The notes: a model not told the origin generated them from the letters alone. Numbered from the stretch's first letter, positions 17,053 to 25,790 are shown. The stretch is 64,000 bases of DNA from Bacteroidota bacterium (GCA_947460175.1 CANHGW010000005.1:39762-103761); one strand, 5' to 3'. Made by a program: numbers and translations.

Positions 17053-18700
17053 CCAAGGAATTTATCAATCGTGGTTCTGAAACACCAGTATATTCGATAC
17101 ATACTCGATTTATAATTTCTACAATCTCGCCTGTTTGAATATATGTTTCATAATTAAAAGGCAAATCCAATACTACATATCGATACTGATGATGATTTAA
17201 TTGTTGTGACTCAATCCATTCAAATTTTTCTCTATGTTCCAAATCATGTAGAATAAAATTCTTTGGTTTTATTTTATGTTGCATATAGTAATCTATCGCA
17301 AGCAAGGATTCCATGATAGTATCCTCAAGATAATTTTGCTTAATATACTGATGAGCAACTTCATAAATATTCATTAAGGTATGTTTATGATAATCGTATT
17401 TCAATTCAAAAGCAATTCCTATTCCCAGTAAAAAATCAAAACAACTATACCGATTCGTGACGTACTTCAATGTATGAATAATTCTTTTTTTATTCCAATA
17501 AGCTTCCAAGGCAAATTCTAATTGGGTAATCTGATATAACTCTTCTTTACTCAAATATTTACTTTGGATGATTTGATAAGGTGGATGAGGATCAAATACG
17601 TAATCATGTTCAAGGTATTTTTCTCTTACAGGTGTTCCTTTCAAAAATTTCAAAAAACCCAATTGTAACTCAGGTGGGAACAGTTTAAAAACTTCTTCAA
17701 AACTATATTTAATGTCCTCCCAATAATCGAGTGGCAAACCCACAATCAAATCCAAATGCATTTCAATTTTACTTCTTACTTGCTCAATAACACCTTTAGT
17801 CTTAAAGAAATTTTGTTTTCGACTAACTTCCAAGTTAGCTTTCTGATTCACTGTTTGAATACCTATTTCAAATCTAAAAAGTCCAGGTGGGACAATATCA
17901 TTGACATAGCGGATAATATCAGGATGAAGAATATCGGCTGTTATCTCAAACTGAAATATATTTCCTTGCTTATGATGATCAAGTATGAATTGAAATATTT
18001 CAATTGTAAAGTCTTTTTTCACATTGAACGTACGATCGAGAAATTTAATGGTACGACCATGTTGCATCAAATACAATAAATTATCCTTGATACGATCCAT
18101 TGTTAAGTAACGTACTTTGTTGTCCAAACTTGCCAAACAAAATTCACATTTATATGGACAACCTCTGGATGTTTCTATATACAATACTTTATTTAATAAG
18201 TCTTTCGGGTCATCATCAATGTAAGGATTAATATGTTCTAAATCGATTAGTTGAAAATCTTCCTGACATGGCAGATAGAAAATTTGATTATTGTGTTTTG
18301 AAACAATGCCCGGTATTTTATCATTGTTGGGAAATTGTTCTAAAAATCGAGAGAAAGGAATTTCTCCTTCACCTACAACTATATAATCAACTTCATCGAG
18401 CATGATAACAGGTTCGTATTCATAACTTACCTCAGGTCCTCCAAGCATAATTTTTGTTGCAGGATTCAACGCTTTAATTAGTCTACATACATCCAATGTT
18501 TGCGTAATATTCCAAATATAACAACTCAATGCAACCACATCATATTGAGCACAATAAGCAGCTATTTCATCCTTATCTTCCTTAATAGTAAATTCTTTCC
18601 AAGCTAATCCATCAATATGTTTGTTCAATTGATACAACAATCGAATAGCAAGGTTGCTATGAATATACTTTGAATTTAGTGTGGCAAGTAGAGTTCTCAT
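17036..18700 (-). CDS. B12-binding-domain radical SAM protein (DUF4080-type)
   Basis: A 554-residue enzyme with three parts: an N-terminal cobalamin-binding-like Rossmann domain (residues 1 to about 140, with LGGPEVSYEYE and VVGEGEIPFSRFL), a radical SAM core whose 4Fe-4S cluster is held by Cys181, Cys185 and Cys188 in GCPYKCEFCLAS, and a C-terminal domain of the DUF4080 type. Related proteins include possible methylthio- or methyl-transferring enzymes, but the substrate of this clade is not known to me. The lower axial B12 ligand motif DxHxxG is absent, as is common in this group. It is adjacent, convergently, to another B12-linked gene, meaB, though this may be chance. Confidence 0.85.
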   Translation of the reverse strand: MRTLLATLNSKYIHSNLAIRLLYQLNKHIDGLAWKEFTIKEDKDEIAAYCAQYDVVALSCYIWNITQTLDVCRLIKALNPATKIMLGGPEVSYEYEPVIMLDEVDYIVVGEGEIPFSRFLEQFPNNDKIPGIVSKHNNQIFYLPCQEDFQLIDLEHINPYIDDDPKDLLNKVLYIETSRGCPYKCEFCLASLDNKVRYLTMDRIKDNLLYLMQHGRTIKFLDRTFNVKKDFTIEIFQFILDHHKQGNIFQFEITADILHPDIIRYVNDIVPPGLFRFEIGIQTVNQKANLEVSRKQNFFKTKGVIEQVRSKIEMHLDLIVGLPLDYWEDIKYSFEEVFKLFPPELQLGFLKFLKGTPVREKYLEHDYVFDPHPPYQIIQSKYLSKEELYQITQLEFALEAYWNKKRIIHTLKYVTNRYSCFDFLLGIGIAFELKYDYHKHTLMNIYEVAHQYIKQNYLEDTIMESLLAIDYYMQHKIKPKNFILHDLEHREKFEWIESQQLNHHQYRYVVLDLPFNYETYIQTGEIVEIINRVCIEYTGVSEPRLINSLAIETI

Positions 18701-18761
18701 GAATATGAGCGAAGATACTATATTCTTTTGCTAGTGGTAAAATCAACATAAGAAATGATTT

Positions 18762-19598
18762 CTAAATTGTTATAAATGCAAAAGGGTAAATCATCAATCG
18801 ATAGATAAGCCAAGTATACGTTAATCGCCAGTCCATATCAGCTATTTTCAATCGTTTGCGATGATCTAAAAACATCCAAGCATAGACCATTCCATAACAA
18901 AATGGCTGTAATAATTGAATTTGGATATGGAAATAGGCAAGCAAACTCAATCCTAAACCAAAAAAACCAAGCATTAAAGAACCTAGAAATGAAACTAACG
19001 AAACATGTCCCAAATAATCATACCAATTACGCTCACCTAGTAACAAACAAACAATCCATTGAAACAAAAGTTGCCCTATAAAATAAATACTATCTCCATA
19101 TACAGGATTTCCAATAAAGAATGAAGATAGATGACGTGTGAAATAATGTCCTACGATTAAGTTGACAACAACAGCACAAAAAAGAATAAATACTATTCGC
19201 CAAAACCAATTTCGAGATGGATTACAACTTGCAGTTTTATTGCATGAAACAGGTATGACTATTTTACGATTATATGAAATAAAATTATACAATTGTTCAA
19301 AAAACCAATGAATGAATTTAAATTTCAAAAAATAAGATACAATCCAAAAATTGGTTCCCAACACTTTTGCAAGGCTATCTATATCTTAATAAACTTCACC
19401 ATTGATTCTATTCACTAATGCAATTTTATTTCGAGCTAATTCAAAATCAACCAATGGAAAGTTTGCTTCATCAACTTCTTGAAATGCTATTCTCCCATTT
19501 TCGTCTAGTAGTTTATACTTGAGAAAAAGATTAGTATACCAATGACATAAAGGACAATCTTGATCATATAGCAAGGTATAATTAGTGAGTGTTTTCAT
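18762..19598 (-). pseudogene. DCC-family (DUF393) thiol-disulfide oxidoreductase-like gene interrupted by an in-frame stop
   Basis: The first 70 codons encode a DCC-family N-terminus with the hallmark YDQDCPLCHWYT (DxxCxxC, residues about 11-22). At 19386-19388 there is a TAA, then the same frame continues without shift through DIDSLAKVLG, YNFISYNRKIVIP and five or so hydrophobic segments to a stop at 18762. Family members usually read VYxGIDSL at this place, so the TAA replaces one ordinary codon, most simply a Tyr codon changed at its third base. The downstream part is still well preserved (about 207 codons, no further stop), which points to a very recent nonsense mutation, a base-calling error, or readthrough. 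The 5' end overlaps the upstream gene by 17 nt. Confidence 0.85.
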
Positions 19599-20004
19599 GA
19601 TTTATTTGACTGAAATTCAATATTTCAAATAGTGTGATAAATAAATAAAGCAAGGACAATATGATTGCTGAGAAAAACAATAAATAAATGACTCCCCAAA
19701 ATAATTCGTTCAACAAAATTAAAACCATTGATGCTGCCATCACATGATGAACTATTAATAGAAACTTATATAATTTTCGTGCTGAGGATGAATTGTATTG
19801 AGGTGCATATGCTCTATGCAGAAAGAAACTACTCATTTGTGTAATCGCAAACAAGCCAAATATCGTGCATTGTACAATAAATGAATAATCTTGAATATAA
19901 TCAGCGTTGTAATTCATTAAGGATAAGTGACCAAAAAATAATACAATCAATGCTAGCTGTATATACAAATCAATTTTTTTCCAGTTTAAAAGTGTTAGTT
20001 TCAT
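19582..20004 (-). CDS. Four-helix membrane protein, function unknown
   Basis: A 140-residue integral membrane protein with four predicted helices (about 13-32, 42-60, 80-98, 103-128) and short loops; no motif I recognise. It is the middle gene of a probable three-gene operon: GbsR-type regulator (8 nt upstream), this gene, then the DCC-family gene (17-nt overlap). The constant company of a redox-type DCC protein and a regulator suggests a membrane partner in the same process, but that is guilt by association only. Confidence 0.7.
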   Translation of the reverse strand: MKLTLLNWKKIDLYIQLALIVLFFGHLSLMNYNADYIQDYSFIVQCTIFGLFAITQMSSFFLHRAYAPQYNSSSARKLYKFLLIVHHVMAASMVLILLNELFWGVIYLLFFSAIILSLLYLFITLFEILNFSQINHENTH

Positions 20005-20011
20005 GATGAAT

Positions 20012-20518
20012 TTATTTTAAAAGTTTTACAATAGCGCCAAAAAATTTATGTTCTTCTGCTTTAATCAATGTATCCACTGCTGAATCCATTTTGGTAACAA
20101 CAGTATGAATACCGTTCACCATTTCCAAAAACTCTTTTGCTTCCGAATTTCGTTTATCCTCATCAATATCTGTTAGGATATTCAATGATGCTATGAGGGG
20201 TTGTATTTCTCTACGTTTTCGTTCTTTTGCAATACGTTTTGTAACTTCCCATATATCTTTTTCGGCTTTGAAATATTCTTTACGATCACCGGTTTTAATT
20301 TCTTTATATACCAAATTCCAATTCATCAACTCACGCAAATTCATATTGGCATTGCCTCTAGATACTGATAATTTTACCATAACATCCTCAGTTGATAAGG
20401 ACTCGGGACTTATTAATAAAAGTGCATGTACCTGCGCCATAGTACGGTTGATACCCCAACTACTCCCGAGTGCTCCCCACAATTGGGTAAATTGTTCTTT
20501 TGCTTCTTGTAATTTCAT
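20012..20518 (-). CDS. GbsR/MarR-family transcriptional regulator
   Basis: A 168-residue winged-helix DNA-binding protein. The N-terminal segment KLQEAKEQFTQLWGALGSSWGINRTMAQVHALLLISPE and the recognition region MVKLSVSRGNANMNLRELMNWNLVYK are characteristic of the GbsR group, whose Bacillus member represses choline-to-glycine-betaine genes. The C-terminal helical region (about 95-168) would be the dimerisation part. It is divergent from the DUF2071 gene with an 86-nt gap, so it may control both directions; TATCTTTA, one mismatch to the -7 consensus, serves the DUF2071 side. The ligand cannot be inferred here because no betaine genes are present. Confidence 0.87.
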   Translation of the reverse strand: MKLQEAKEQFTQLWGALGSSWGINRTMAQVHALLLISPESLSTEDVMVKLSVSRGNANMNLRELMNWNLVYKEIKTGDRKEYFKAEKDIWEVTKRIAKERKRREIQPLIASLNILTDIDEDKRNSEAKEFLEMVNGIHTVVTKMDSAVDTLIKAEEHKFFGAIVKLLK

Positions 20519-20604
20519 GACACAAAGATACTAAAATTTCAATATTTTCTGAAAGTTTAGTAATTTATTTTAAAATAAAATCTATCTTTACAAAAAAATC
20601 AACT

Positions 20605-21348
20605 ATGGCAACCAATTTTTTGACCGCTGAATGGAGAAAACTTTTAATGATAAATTATGCTGTAGACAAAAAAATACTAGATCCTTACTTACCCAAAGGC
20701 ACCGAATTAGATACATGGAATAATATCTGTTATATCAGCTTAGTCGGATTTATGTTTCAAGATGTGCGAATCAAAGGTTTTAAGATCCCATTTCATACTA
20801 ATTTCGAGGAGGTTAATCTTCGATTTTATGTAAAATCATTTCAAGATGGTGTATGGAAACGGGGTGTTGTATTTATAAAAGAAATCGTTCCTAAACCCGC
20901 AATAACATTTGTTGCCAATACAATTTACAAAGAAAATTATCAAACGTTGAATATGAAGCATCGTTGGGATGAATCGAATCAAGAGCTTCTGACAAGTTAT
21001 AGCGTCCTAAAGAAAAAATGGTATGAATTACAAATAAAAACTAATAAACATCCAAAGGCAATTACGTCAGGCAGTGAAGCAGAGTTTATAACAGAACATT
21101 ACTGGGGCTATGCTAAAATCAATGAAAATGAAACCAATGAATATCAGGTGGAACATCCTATATGGGAAGTTTACGATACACTGGATTATAAAGTAAATGT
21201 AGATTTCAAGGATTTATACGGAGATGAATTTGATTTCTTAAACAATCAAAAACCACTCTCTGCATTTTTAGCAGAAGGTTCACCTGTAGTTGTAAATGAG
21301 GGTAGAAAATTAAATTTAGAAAATATTAATCCTAATCGACTTTTCTAA
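20605..21348 (+). CDS. DUF2071 (YqjF-like) protein
   Basis: A 247-residue soluble protein matching the DUF2071 pattern: LTAEWRKLLMINYAVDKKILDPYLPKG at the N-terminus, ICYISLVGFMFQDVRIKG, then FEEVNLRFYVKSFQDGVWKRGVVFIKEIVPK, a strand-rich central portion, and HPIWEVYD. The fold of this family resembles acetoacetate-decarboxylase-like barrels, but the activity is unknown. The ATG is 14 nt after a near-consensus -7 (TATCTTTA, 20583-20590). Divergent to the GbsR operon, which suggests common regulation; its last 17 nt overlap the 3' end of fabF on the opposite strand. Confidence 0.85.
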   Translation: MATNFLTAEWRKLLMINYAVDKKILDPYLPKGTELDTWNNICYISLVGFMFQDVRIKGFKIPFHTNFEEVNLRFYVKSFQDGVWKRGVVFIKEIVPKPAITFVANTIYKENYQTLNMKHRWDESNQELLTSYSVLKKKWYELQIKTNKHPKAITSGSEAEFITEHYWGYAKINENETNEYQVEHPIWEVYDTLDYKVNVDFKDLYGDEFDFLNNQKPLSAFLAEGSPVVVNEGRKLNLENINPNRLF

Positions 21349-22585
21349 AAATCACACTTGCATTATGACCACCAAAACCAAACGTATTGCTTAATGCAGC
21401 ATTGACTGTTCGTTTTTGAGCAGTATGAAATGTAAAATTTAATTTAGGATCCAATTGATCATCATCGGTAAAATGATTAATCGTAGGAGGTACTATATCA
21501 TTATGAACAGATAAGATAGAGGCAATGGCTTCTATTGCACCTGCAGCACCTAATAAATGGCCTGTCATTGACTTAGTAGAACTAATATTTAAATTATAAG
21601 CGTGTTCTCCAAACACTTTTTGTATGGCAGTAATTTCTGCAATATCACCCAAAGGAGTCGATGTACCATGTACATTGATATAATCAACTTCTGTAGGTTT
21701 CATATTCGCATCATCTAATGCACCATTCATAACTAAAATGACGCCTAATCCTTCAGGATGTGGCGCTGTAATATGATATGCATCAGCTGAGCAAGCCGAA
21801 CCAACTAATTCTGCATAGATTTTTGCTCCACGCTTTTTGGCATGTTCATATTCCTCTAATACAATGGCACCGCCACCTTCACCTAATACAAAACCATCAC
21901 GATCTTTATCAAAAGGACGAGAAGCCGTTTTGCAATTATCATTGTTTTCACTTAATGCTTTCATAGCATTGAATCCTCCAACTCCAGGCGGTGTAACTGC
22001 TGCTTCTGAACCACCACATACGATTACATCAGCTTTGCCAAGTCGTATAAAATGTGAAGCATCAATCAATGCATGAGAAGAGGAAGCGCAAGCGCTTACT
22101 GTACAATAATTAGGTCCGCGAAAACCATATTTCATTGAAATATGACCTGCAGCGATATCAGATATCATTTTTGGAATAAAAAATGGATTGAAACGAGGTG
22201 TACCATCACCGGCAAAAAAACCTTTCATTTCTTCGTAGAACGTACCAATACCACCAATTCCAGAAGCCCAAATTACACCTACTCTATCTTTATTGATAGA
22301 ATCGTCGGTATTTAAATTGGCATCAGCTATTGCTTGGTCACTACTGACGATGGCCAATTGCGAAAAACGATCAATCTTGCGAGCTTCTTTTCTGTCCATG
22401 AAATCTTCAGGGACAAAACCTTTTACTTCGCAAGCGAATCGAGTTTTGAATTTTTCAGCATCAAATAAGGTAATAAAATCGGCGCCAGACACACCATTAC
22501 AAAGTCCATTCCAGTAATCCTGTATGTTATTGCCTATGGGCGTTAAAGCGCCGATTCCAGTAACGACTACACGTTTTAATTCCAT
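21332..22585 (-). CDS. fabF: 3-oxoacyl-[acyl-carrier-protein] synthase II
   Basis: Condensing enzyme of fatty-acid elongation, joining malonyl-ACP to acyl-ACP. The 417-residue thiolase-fold protein has the Cys-His-His set: Cys166 in TVSACASSSHAL, His306 in NVHGTSTPLGD and His343 in KSMTGHLLGAAGA, with the C-terminal NTFGFGGHNASVIF glycine-rich loop. Length and motifs are normal for FabF. It lies 17 nt downstream of acpP, the usual Bacteroidota acpP-fabF arrangement; in many relatives rnc follows, but here a convergent DUF2071 gene does and the two 3' ends overlap by 17 nt, with no terminator hairpin visible. Confidence 0.97.
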   Translation of the reverse strand: MELKRVVVTGIGALTPIGNNIQDYWNGLCNGVSGADFITLFDAEKFKTRFACEVKGFVPEDFMDRKEARKIDRFSQLAIVSSDQAIADANLNTDDSINKDRVGVIWASGIGGIGTFYEEMKGFFAGDGTPRFNPFFIPKMISDIAAGHISMKYGFRGPNYCTVSACASSSHALIDASHFIRLGKADVIVCGGSEAAVTPPGVGGFNAMKALSENNDNCKTASRPFDKDRDGFVLGEGGGAIVLEEYEHAKKRGAKIYAELVGSACSADAYHITAPHPEGLGVILVMNGALDDANMKPTEVDYINVHGTSTPLGDIAEITAIQKVFGEHAYNLNISSTKSMTGHLLGAAGAIEAIASILSVHNDIVPPTINHFTDDDQLDPKLNFTFHTAQKRTVNAALSNTFGFGGHNASVIFRKVD

Positions 22586-22602
22586 TCTGTAGTACGATAA
22601 AT

Positions 22603-22839
22603 TTATTTTGCGTATTCTTCCAAGTAAGTCACTGCTTGTCCTACTGTTGAAATGTTTTCAGCCTGTTCGTCAGGGATAGAAATATTGAATTCTTTTTCAA
22701 ATTCCATGATTAATTCTACTGTATCTAATGAATCGGCTCCTAGATCGTTTGTGAAACTTGCTTCATTTACAACTTCAGCTTCGTCAACGCCTAACTTGTC
22801 AACGATAATTTTTTTAACACGTGCTGCTATTTCTGACAT
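22603..22839 (-). CDS. acpP: Acyl carrier protein
   Basis: Small acidic four-helix carrier (78 residues) that holds growing acyl chains on a 4'-phosphopantetheine arm. The attachment serine is Ser37 in [15 protein letters not shown], the invariant DSL motif. The high Glu/Asp content and the length are standard. Located directly before fabF in the same transcription unit, and preceded by an exact -7 promoter element at 22859-22866 that leaves a leader of about 15-20 nt. Confidence 0.97.
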   Translation of the reverse strand: MSEIAARVKKIIVDKLGVDEAEVVNEASFTNDLGADSLDTVELIMEFEKEFNISIPDEQAENISTVGQAVTYLEEYAK

Positions 22840-22858
22840 TTTAATTGAGTTTAGACTG

Positions 22859-22866
22859 CAAAAATA
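22859..22866 (-). promoter_or_regulatory. -7 promoter element of acpP-fabF
   Basis: TATTTTTG on the minus strand, an exact TAnnTTTG match, 19 nt before the acpP ATG. I saw no convincing -33 TTG at the usual spacing. Confidence 0.5.
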
Positions 22867-22934
22867 TACTTTTAGTTCAAACGAGGAAATATTATTGGCA
22901 CTTTGTTAATAAATTGTATTAAAAATAGGACAAA

Positions 22935-23417
22935 TTAATGCTTTCTTCGACTCGACCGATAGTCCCAAGGTGCTATTGCATTTGATTTGCTCCAAATTCC
23001 AATTTTTTGATTTCTAGCAAATTGTTCAGCTTGTGCAAAAGTTTGGTCGCTCGAATACTTTTTAAAGTGCCAAGCCATCCCTTTTTGTACCATTATTAGA
23101 TTTATGTACAAACCATTTTGATAGGTATGCCCCAAAATTCGTTTATTTCGATCCAATTTATCATATATTACCTTGACATCTTTTCCGAAAATCAACGCTG
23201 ATAATGTTTGTTTGGATCGTTGACCAAAATCTTGGCTTTTCTCAGGTGCGTCGATATCGGTCATCCTGATTTTATACGTTGTATTTCCGTTGATTAATAT
23301 CTCATAAGTATCACCATCTAAAATACGTACTACCTTACCATGCAAGATTGACTGAGCATACGATACATTCGTAAAAGCAATTACAATGAGCATAAAAAAC
23401 AACTTCAATGTCCACAT
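22935..23417 (-). CDS. Secreted thermonuclease-family (SNase-like) nuclease
   Basis: A 160-residue exported Ca-dependent nuclease-like OB-fold protein. A signal peptide (about residues 1-21, cleavage near SYAQS) is followed by the staphylococcal-nuclease core: VVRILDGDTYEILING, YKIRMTDIDAPEK (catalytic Arg and Asp/Glu environment), QRSKQTLSALI, DRNKRILGHTY with the second active-site Arg, and GMAWHFKKY. The C-terminal GIWSKSNAIAPWDYR is the usual end of this subfamily. The catalytic-site residues appear intact. It probably degrades extracellular or periplasmic DNA/RNA for nutrition; its neighbours offer no further hint. Confidence 0.9.
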   Translation of the reverse strand: MWTLKLFFMLIVIAFTNVSYAQSILHGKVVRILDGDTYEILINGNTTYKIRMTDIDAPEKSQDFGQRSKQTLSALIFGKDVKVIYDKLDRNKRILGHTYQNGLYINLIMVQKGMAWHFKKYSSDQTFAQAEQFARNQKIGIWSKSNAIAPWDYRSSRRKH

Positions 23418-23448
23418 ATTTAATAAGGTATAAATTTTAATAATAGTT

Positions 23449-24060
23449 CTATTTTAAATCAACCGATATCACTTTCACTTTAACTGGAATGCTATTCAAG
23501 GTACCTTCAGACTGCACCATTCCTACACCTTGTGCATAGTAGTTGTCACTCGTAAGTGTTACATTATTGGTAGTGGTATTTTTTCGCTCTTGATAAACTT
23601 TCAACACATTTTTAAAGGTAAATCCATCCAATGAAAACACAGGAAATTTTTCTTTCATGGTATAGGAATATTGATCATCACCATTTACACCACCTATCCA
23701 CGTTTCATTTACATTTTTAGACGCATCCAAAATCAATAATTCCATTTTAGTGGTTGATGAGGTCAATACAGAATAATACTTGTCACCATCTTGACGAATG
23801 AATTGATTCCCCTCTGCTTCACTGTTGAAAGCCTGATATGTTTTACCATTTATGACAGTATCATAGGTAAGCCGAGTTGTATTGTAGGTTGTTTTATTTA
23901 CAACCGCGATGGTCATTTCATAAGTCCATTTAGAACCTGGCACACGTGGCTGATAGGTCAACGAATCTTTGCTGTTGTTTGTATTGACGGTCTCAATTTT
24001 AGATTTTTTGCAAGAAAAGAATGTAGCTAATACAAGCATTGAAAGTAAAACATATCGCAT
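23449..24060 (-). CDS. Lipoprotein of unknown function
   Basis: A 203-residue predicted lipoprotein: MRYVLLSMLVLATFFSC, lipid-acceptor Cys at residue 17, then KKSK. The body is beta-rich and Thr/Asn-rich with PRVPGSKWTYEMTIAV, a motif (SKWTY) seen in small Bacteroidota cell-surface lipoproteins, and ends KVKVISVDLK. I assign no function. ATG at 24060 is chosen because the alternative GTG at 24081 lies immediately beside a -7-like TATATTCG (24081-24088), so a transcript would start at about that GTG. Confidence 0.65.
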   Translation of the reverse strand: MRYVLLSMLVLATFFSCKKSKIETVNTNNSKDSLTYQPRVPGSKWTYEMTIAVVNKTTYNTTRLTYDTVINGKTYQAFNSEAEGNQFIRQDGDKYYSVLTSSTTKMELLILDASKNVNETWIGGVNGDDQYSYTMKEKFPVFSLDGFTFKNVLKVYQERKNTTTNNVTLTSDNYYAQGVGMVQSEGTLNSIPVKVKVISVDLK

Positions 24061-24126
24061 ATTTTTTAGATTTTGTTTCACGAATATAAGAAACTAATTC
24101 TAAATACTCACAATTTTAAAAATGAT

Positions 24127-25155
24127 TTATTCACTCCAAACCTTAGTGCCTTCGCTGCAATTGGCACAGATATCAATATTTTTTCTACCTGCAATTAGTT
24201 TTTTACGAAATTCTTTGTACGTATCGCTGTGCCATACTTCAAGGAAACTATCCTTTTTCAAATCGCCCAATCGATGATCGGCGTCTTTGTCAAAACAGCA
24301 AGGTACAACTAATCCATCCCAACTGATTACACAAGCATGCCATAGTTTCCAACAATTATTTTCTAAAGAATTTTTAATTTCATAGGTTCCATCGGGCATT
24401 TTTCGATAGCGTGAAAATTTATCGATTGTCGGAATCAGCGAATTTCCATTTTTGTAATCATAAATTTGAGCCGTTTTGAAACGTACATCGTCTACACCTA
24501 TTTCAATTGCTAGCTTCTTCACATCTTCAATCTGATGTTCATTGGGTTTCACTACTAAGAATTGAAAAAACACATATGGCTTTTTGGAATTCAATTCTTT
24601 TTTCCACTTTACTATATTGCGGGCTCCTTCCAATACTTTATCCAGCTTACCGCCTATTCTGTATTGTTGATAAACATCCTGTGTAGTACCATCTATGGAG
24701 ATAATCAATCGATCGAGACCACTTTCTACGGTACGTCGTGCATTTTCATCGTTGAGGTAATGCGCATTGGTACTTGTGGCAGTGTATATTTTTTTATCAG
24801 AAGCAAACTTCACCATATCCAAAAAAGCTGGATTGAGATAAGGTTCACCTTGAAAATAAAAAATCAAATACATCATGTCTTTGTGAAGCTCTTCGATCGT
24901 CTTGGTAAAAAAATCCTTTTCGAGCATGCCTATAGGGCGTGTAAATGCTCTTAATCCACTCGGACATTCCGGACATCGTAGATTACAAGACGTAGTAGGT
25001 TCAAATGAAATTGAAAAAGGAACACCCCATTGTATAGGACGTTTCATCCATTTGGTCAAATAAAAACTCGATAGGACTTTGAATCCATTCCAACATCGAC
25101 GGAATGTGAGTTTGGTTAAAAAATTAAGACTGTCGGTATAGTTGATTTCAGGCAT
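24127..25155 (-). CDS. Radical SAM / SPASM-domain protein
   Basis: A 342-residue radical SAM enzyme. The catalytic 4Fe-4S is bound by Cys57, Cys61 and Cys64 in TSCNLRCPECPSG; FYFQGEPYLNP is the SAM-binding glycine-type motif; the C-terminal SPASM part holds auxiliary-cluster cysteines in CWKLWHACVISWDGLVVPCC and IDICANCSEG. Such enzymes usually modify peptides or mature other enzymes, but no peptide substrate or partner gene is adjacent. ATG 25155 is the preferred start because TACATTTG at 25163-25170 (exact -7) ends 7 nt before it; TTG at 25185 would lie upstream of that promoter. Confidence 0.88.
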   Translation of the reverse strand: MPEINYTDSLNFLTKLTFRRCWNGFKVLSSFYLTKWMKRPIQWGVPFSISFEPTTSCNLRCPECPSGLRAFTRPIGMLEKDFFTKTIEELHKDMMYLIFYFQGEPYLNPAFLDMVKFASDKKIYTATSTNAHYLNDENARRTVESGLDRLIISIDGTTQDVYQQYRIGGKLDKVLEGARNIVKWKKELNSKKPYVFFQFLVVKPNEHQIEDVKKLAIEIGVDDVRFKTAQIYDYKNGNSLIPTIDKFSRYRKMPDGTYEIKNSLENNCWKLWHACVISWDGLVVPCCFDKDADHRLGDLKKDSFLEVWHSDTYKEFRKKLIAGRKNIDICANCSEGTKVWSE

Positions 25156-25162
25156 GAAGTGG

Positions 25163-25170
25163 CAAATGTA
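25163..25170 (-). promoter_or_regulatory. -7 promoter element of the SPASM radical SAM gene
   Basis: TACATTTG on the minus strand, exact match to TAnnTTTG, 7 nt before the ATG at 25155, implying an almost leaderless mRNA. Confidence 0.6.
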
Positions 25171-25208
25171 TGATAGAAATTTCAAATCCTATCTCTATCG
25201 TTACTCGT

Positions 25209-25313
25209 ATAGGCCTAGTGCGGGAAATCGAAGAACGTCAGCTCGCTAAAAGTACGAAGGTTCAATAGAATTCCAAATGATCAATTTCTTCCTAAAGCCC
25301 GCATTAGGCTTAT
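25209..25313. repeat. Imperfect 16-bp inverted repeat with 73-nt loop
   Basis: ATAGGCCTAGTGCGGG (25209-25224) pairs with CCCGCATTAGGCTTAT (25298-25313), 14 of 16 positions. It is GC-richer than its surroundings and lies in the gap between the radical SAM gene and a small lipoprotein gene, next to the left boundary repeat of the cassette-like unit at 25320-25790. It could be a recombination-site-like structure or a transcription barrier. Confidence 0.6.
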
Positions 25314-25319
25314 GCGCTC

Positions 25320-25790
25320 TTATAGGGCGTTTTTCTTGTCATTCGTCCATTTGTTCTACTTCTTAATTTGAGATTGGTAGGCAAAATACAATGTTCCATT
25401 ATCTACAAAGTCCGTATTTATCCACCGGTGGCTGGCCCCAAATATTATTTTTAACTCTGTAAATAATTTCGCAGTCTGTCAATTGTCCACAAATAGAATC
25501 CGGTTGTCCCCAACCGAAATTACAAGTCCCAATTTGCTTCCCATCTTTGTCGAAAACCACACCACCAGCGTCATAAGCATTTAGTCCTGCACTGTAAACT
25601 GTTTCTCCGTTGTGTTTACATTCACTAATTTGTCCGTTTTTGTAGGTCTTGTAAAGTTTTTTTATTGTCTGTTTGTTTTCAAAGTCGTTTTTCTTGCAAC
25701 TTGAAATTCCAATTGTCAATATCAACGTTAAAATGGTCAAAAGTTTAAATTGTCTTTTCATATTGTTTGTGGTTTTAAAATGCCCTATAA
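25320..25790. repeat. Cassette-like unit bounded by 14-bp inverted repeats
   Basis: TTATAGGGCGTTTT at 25320-25333 and, inverted, AAAATGCCCTATAA at 25777-25790 (13 of 14 matching) enclose exactly one gene, the 120-residue lipoprotein at 25399-25761. With the structured repeat at 25209-25313 this resembles a gene cassette with a recombination site at the 3' side, but no integrase is present and the match to known attC core sites is not good. Confidence 0.5.
25399..25761 (-). CDS. Small lipoprotein of unknown function within a cassette-like unit
   Basis: A 120-residue predicted lipoprotein: signal with LILTIGISSC (Cys at about residue 22) followed by KKN. The mature part has six further Cys residues (for example SECKHNG, GTCNFGWGQ, ICGQLTDCEII, YGLCR) that could form disulfides, and a KTYKNGQISECKHNG beginning that resembles a small beta-sheet repeat (MORN-like start is possible but weak). 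I do not recognise a family. It lies alone between the inverted repeats described at 25320-25790, which makes lateral arrival plausible. Confidence 0.6.
   Translation of the reverse strand: MKRQFKLLTILTLILTIGISSCKKNDFENKQTIKKLYKTYKNGQISECKHNGETVYSAGLNAYDAGGVVFDKDGKQIGTCNFGWGQPDSICGQLTDCEIIYRVKNNIWGQPPVDKYGLCR

Noticed and set aside
25201..25340. Integron attC site
   Set aside because: The structured repeat does not match the RYYYAAC / GTTRRRY core sites well and no integrase is present; kept only as a hypothesis in the cassette finding.
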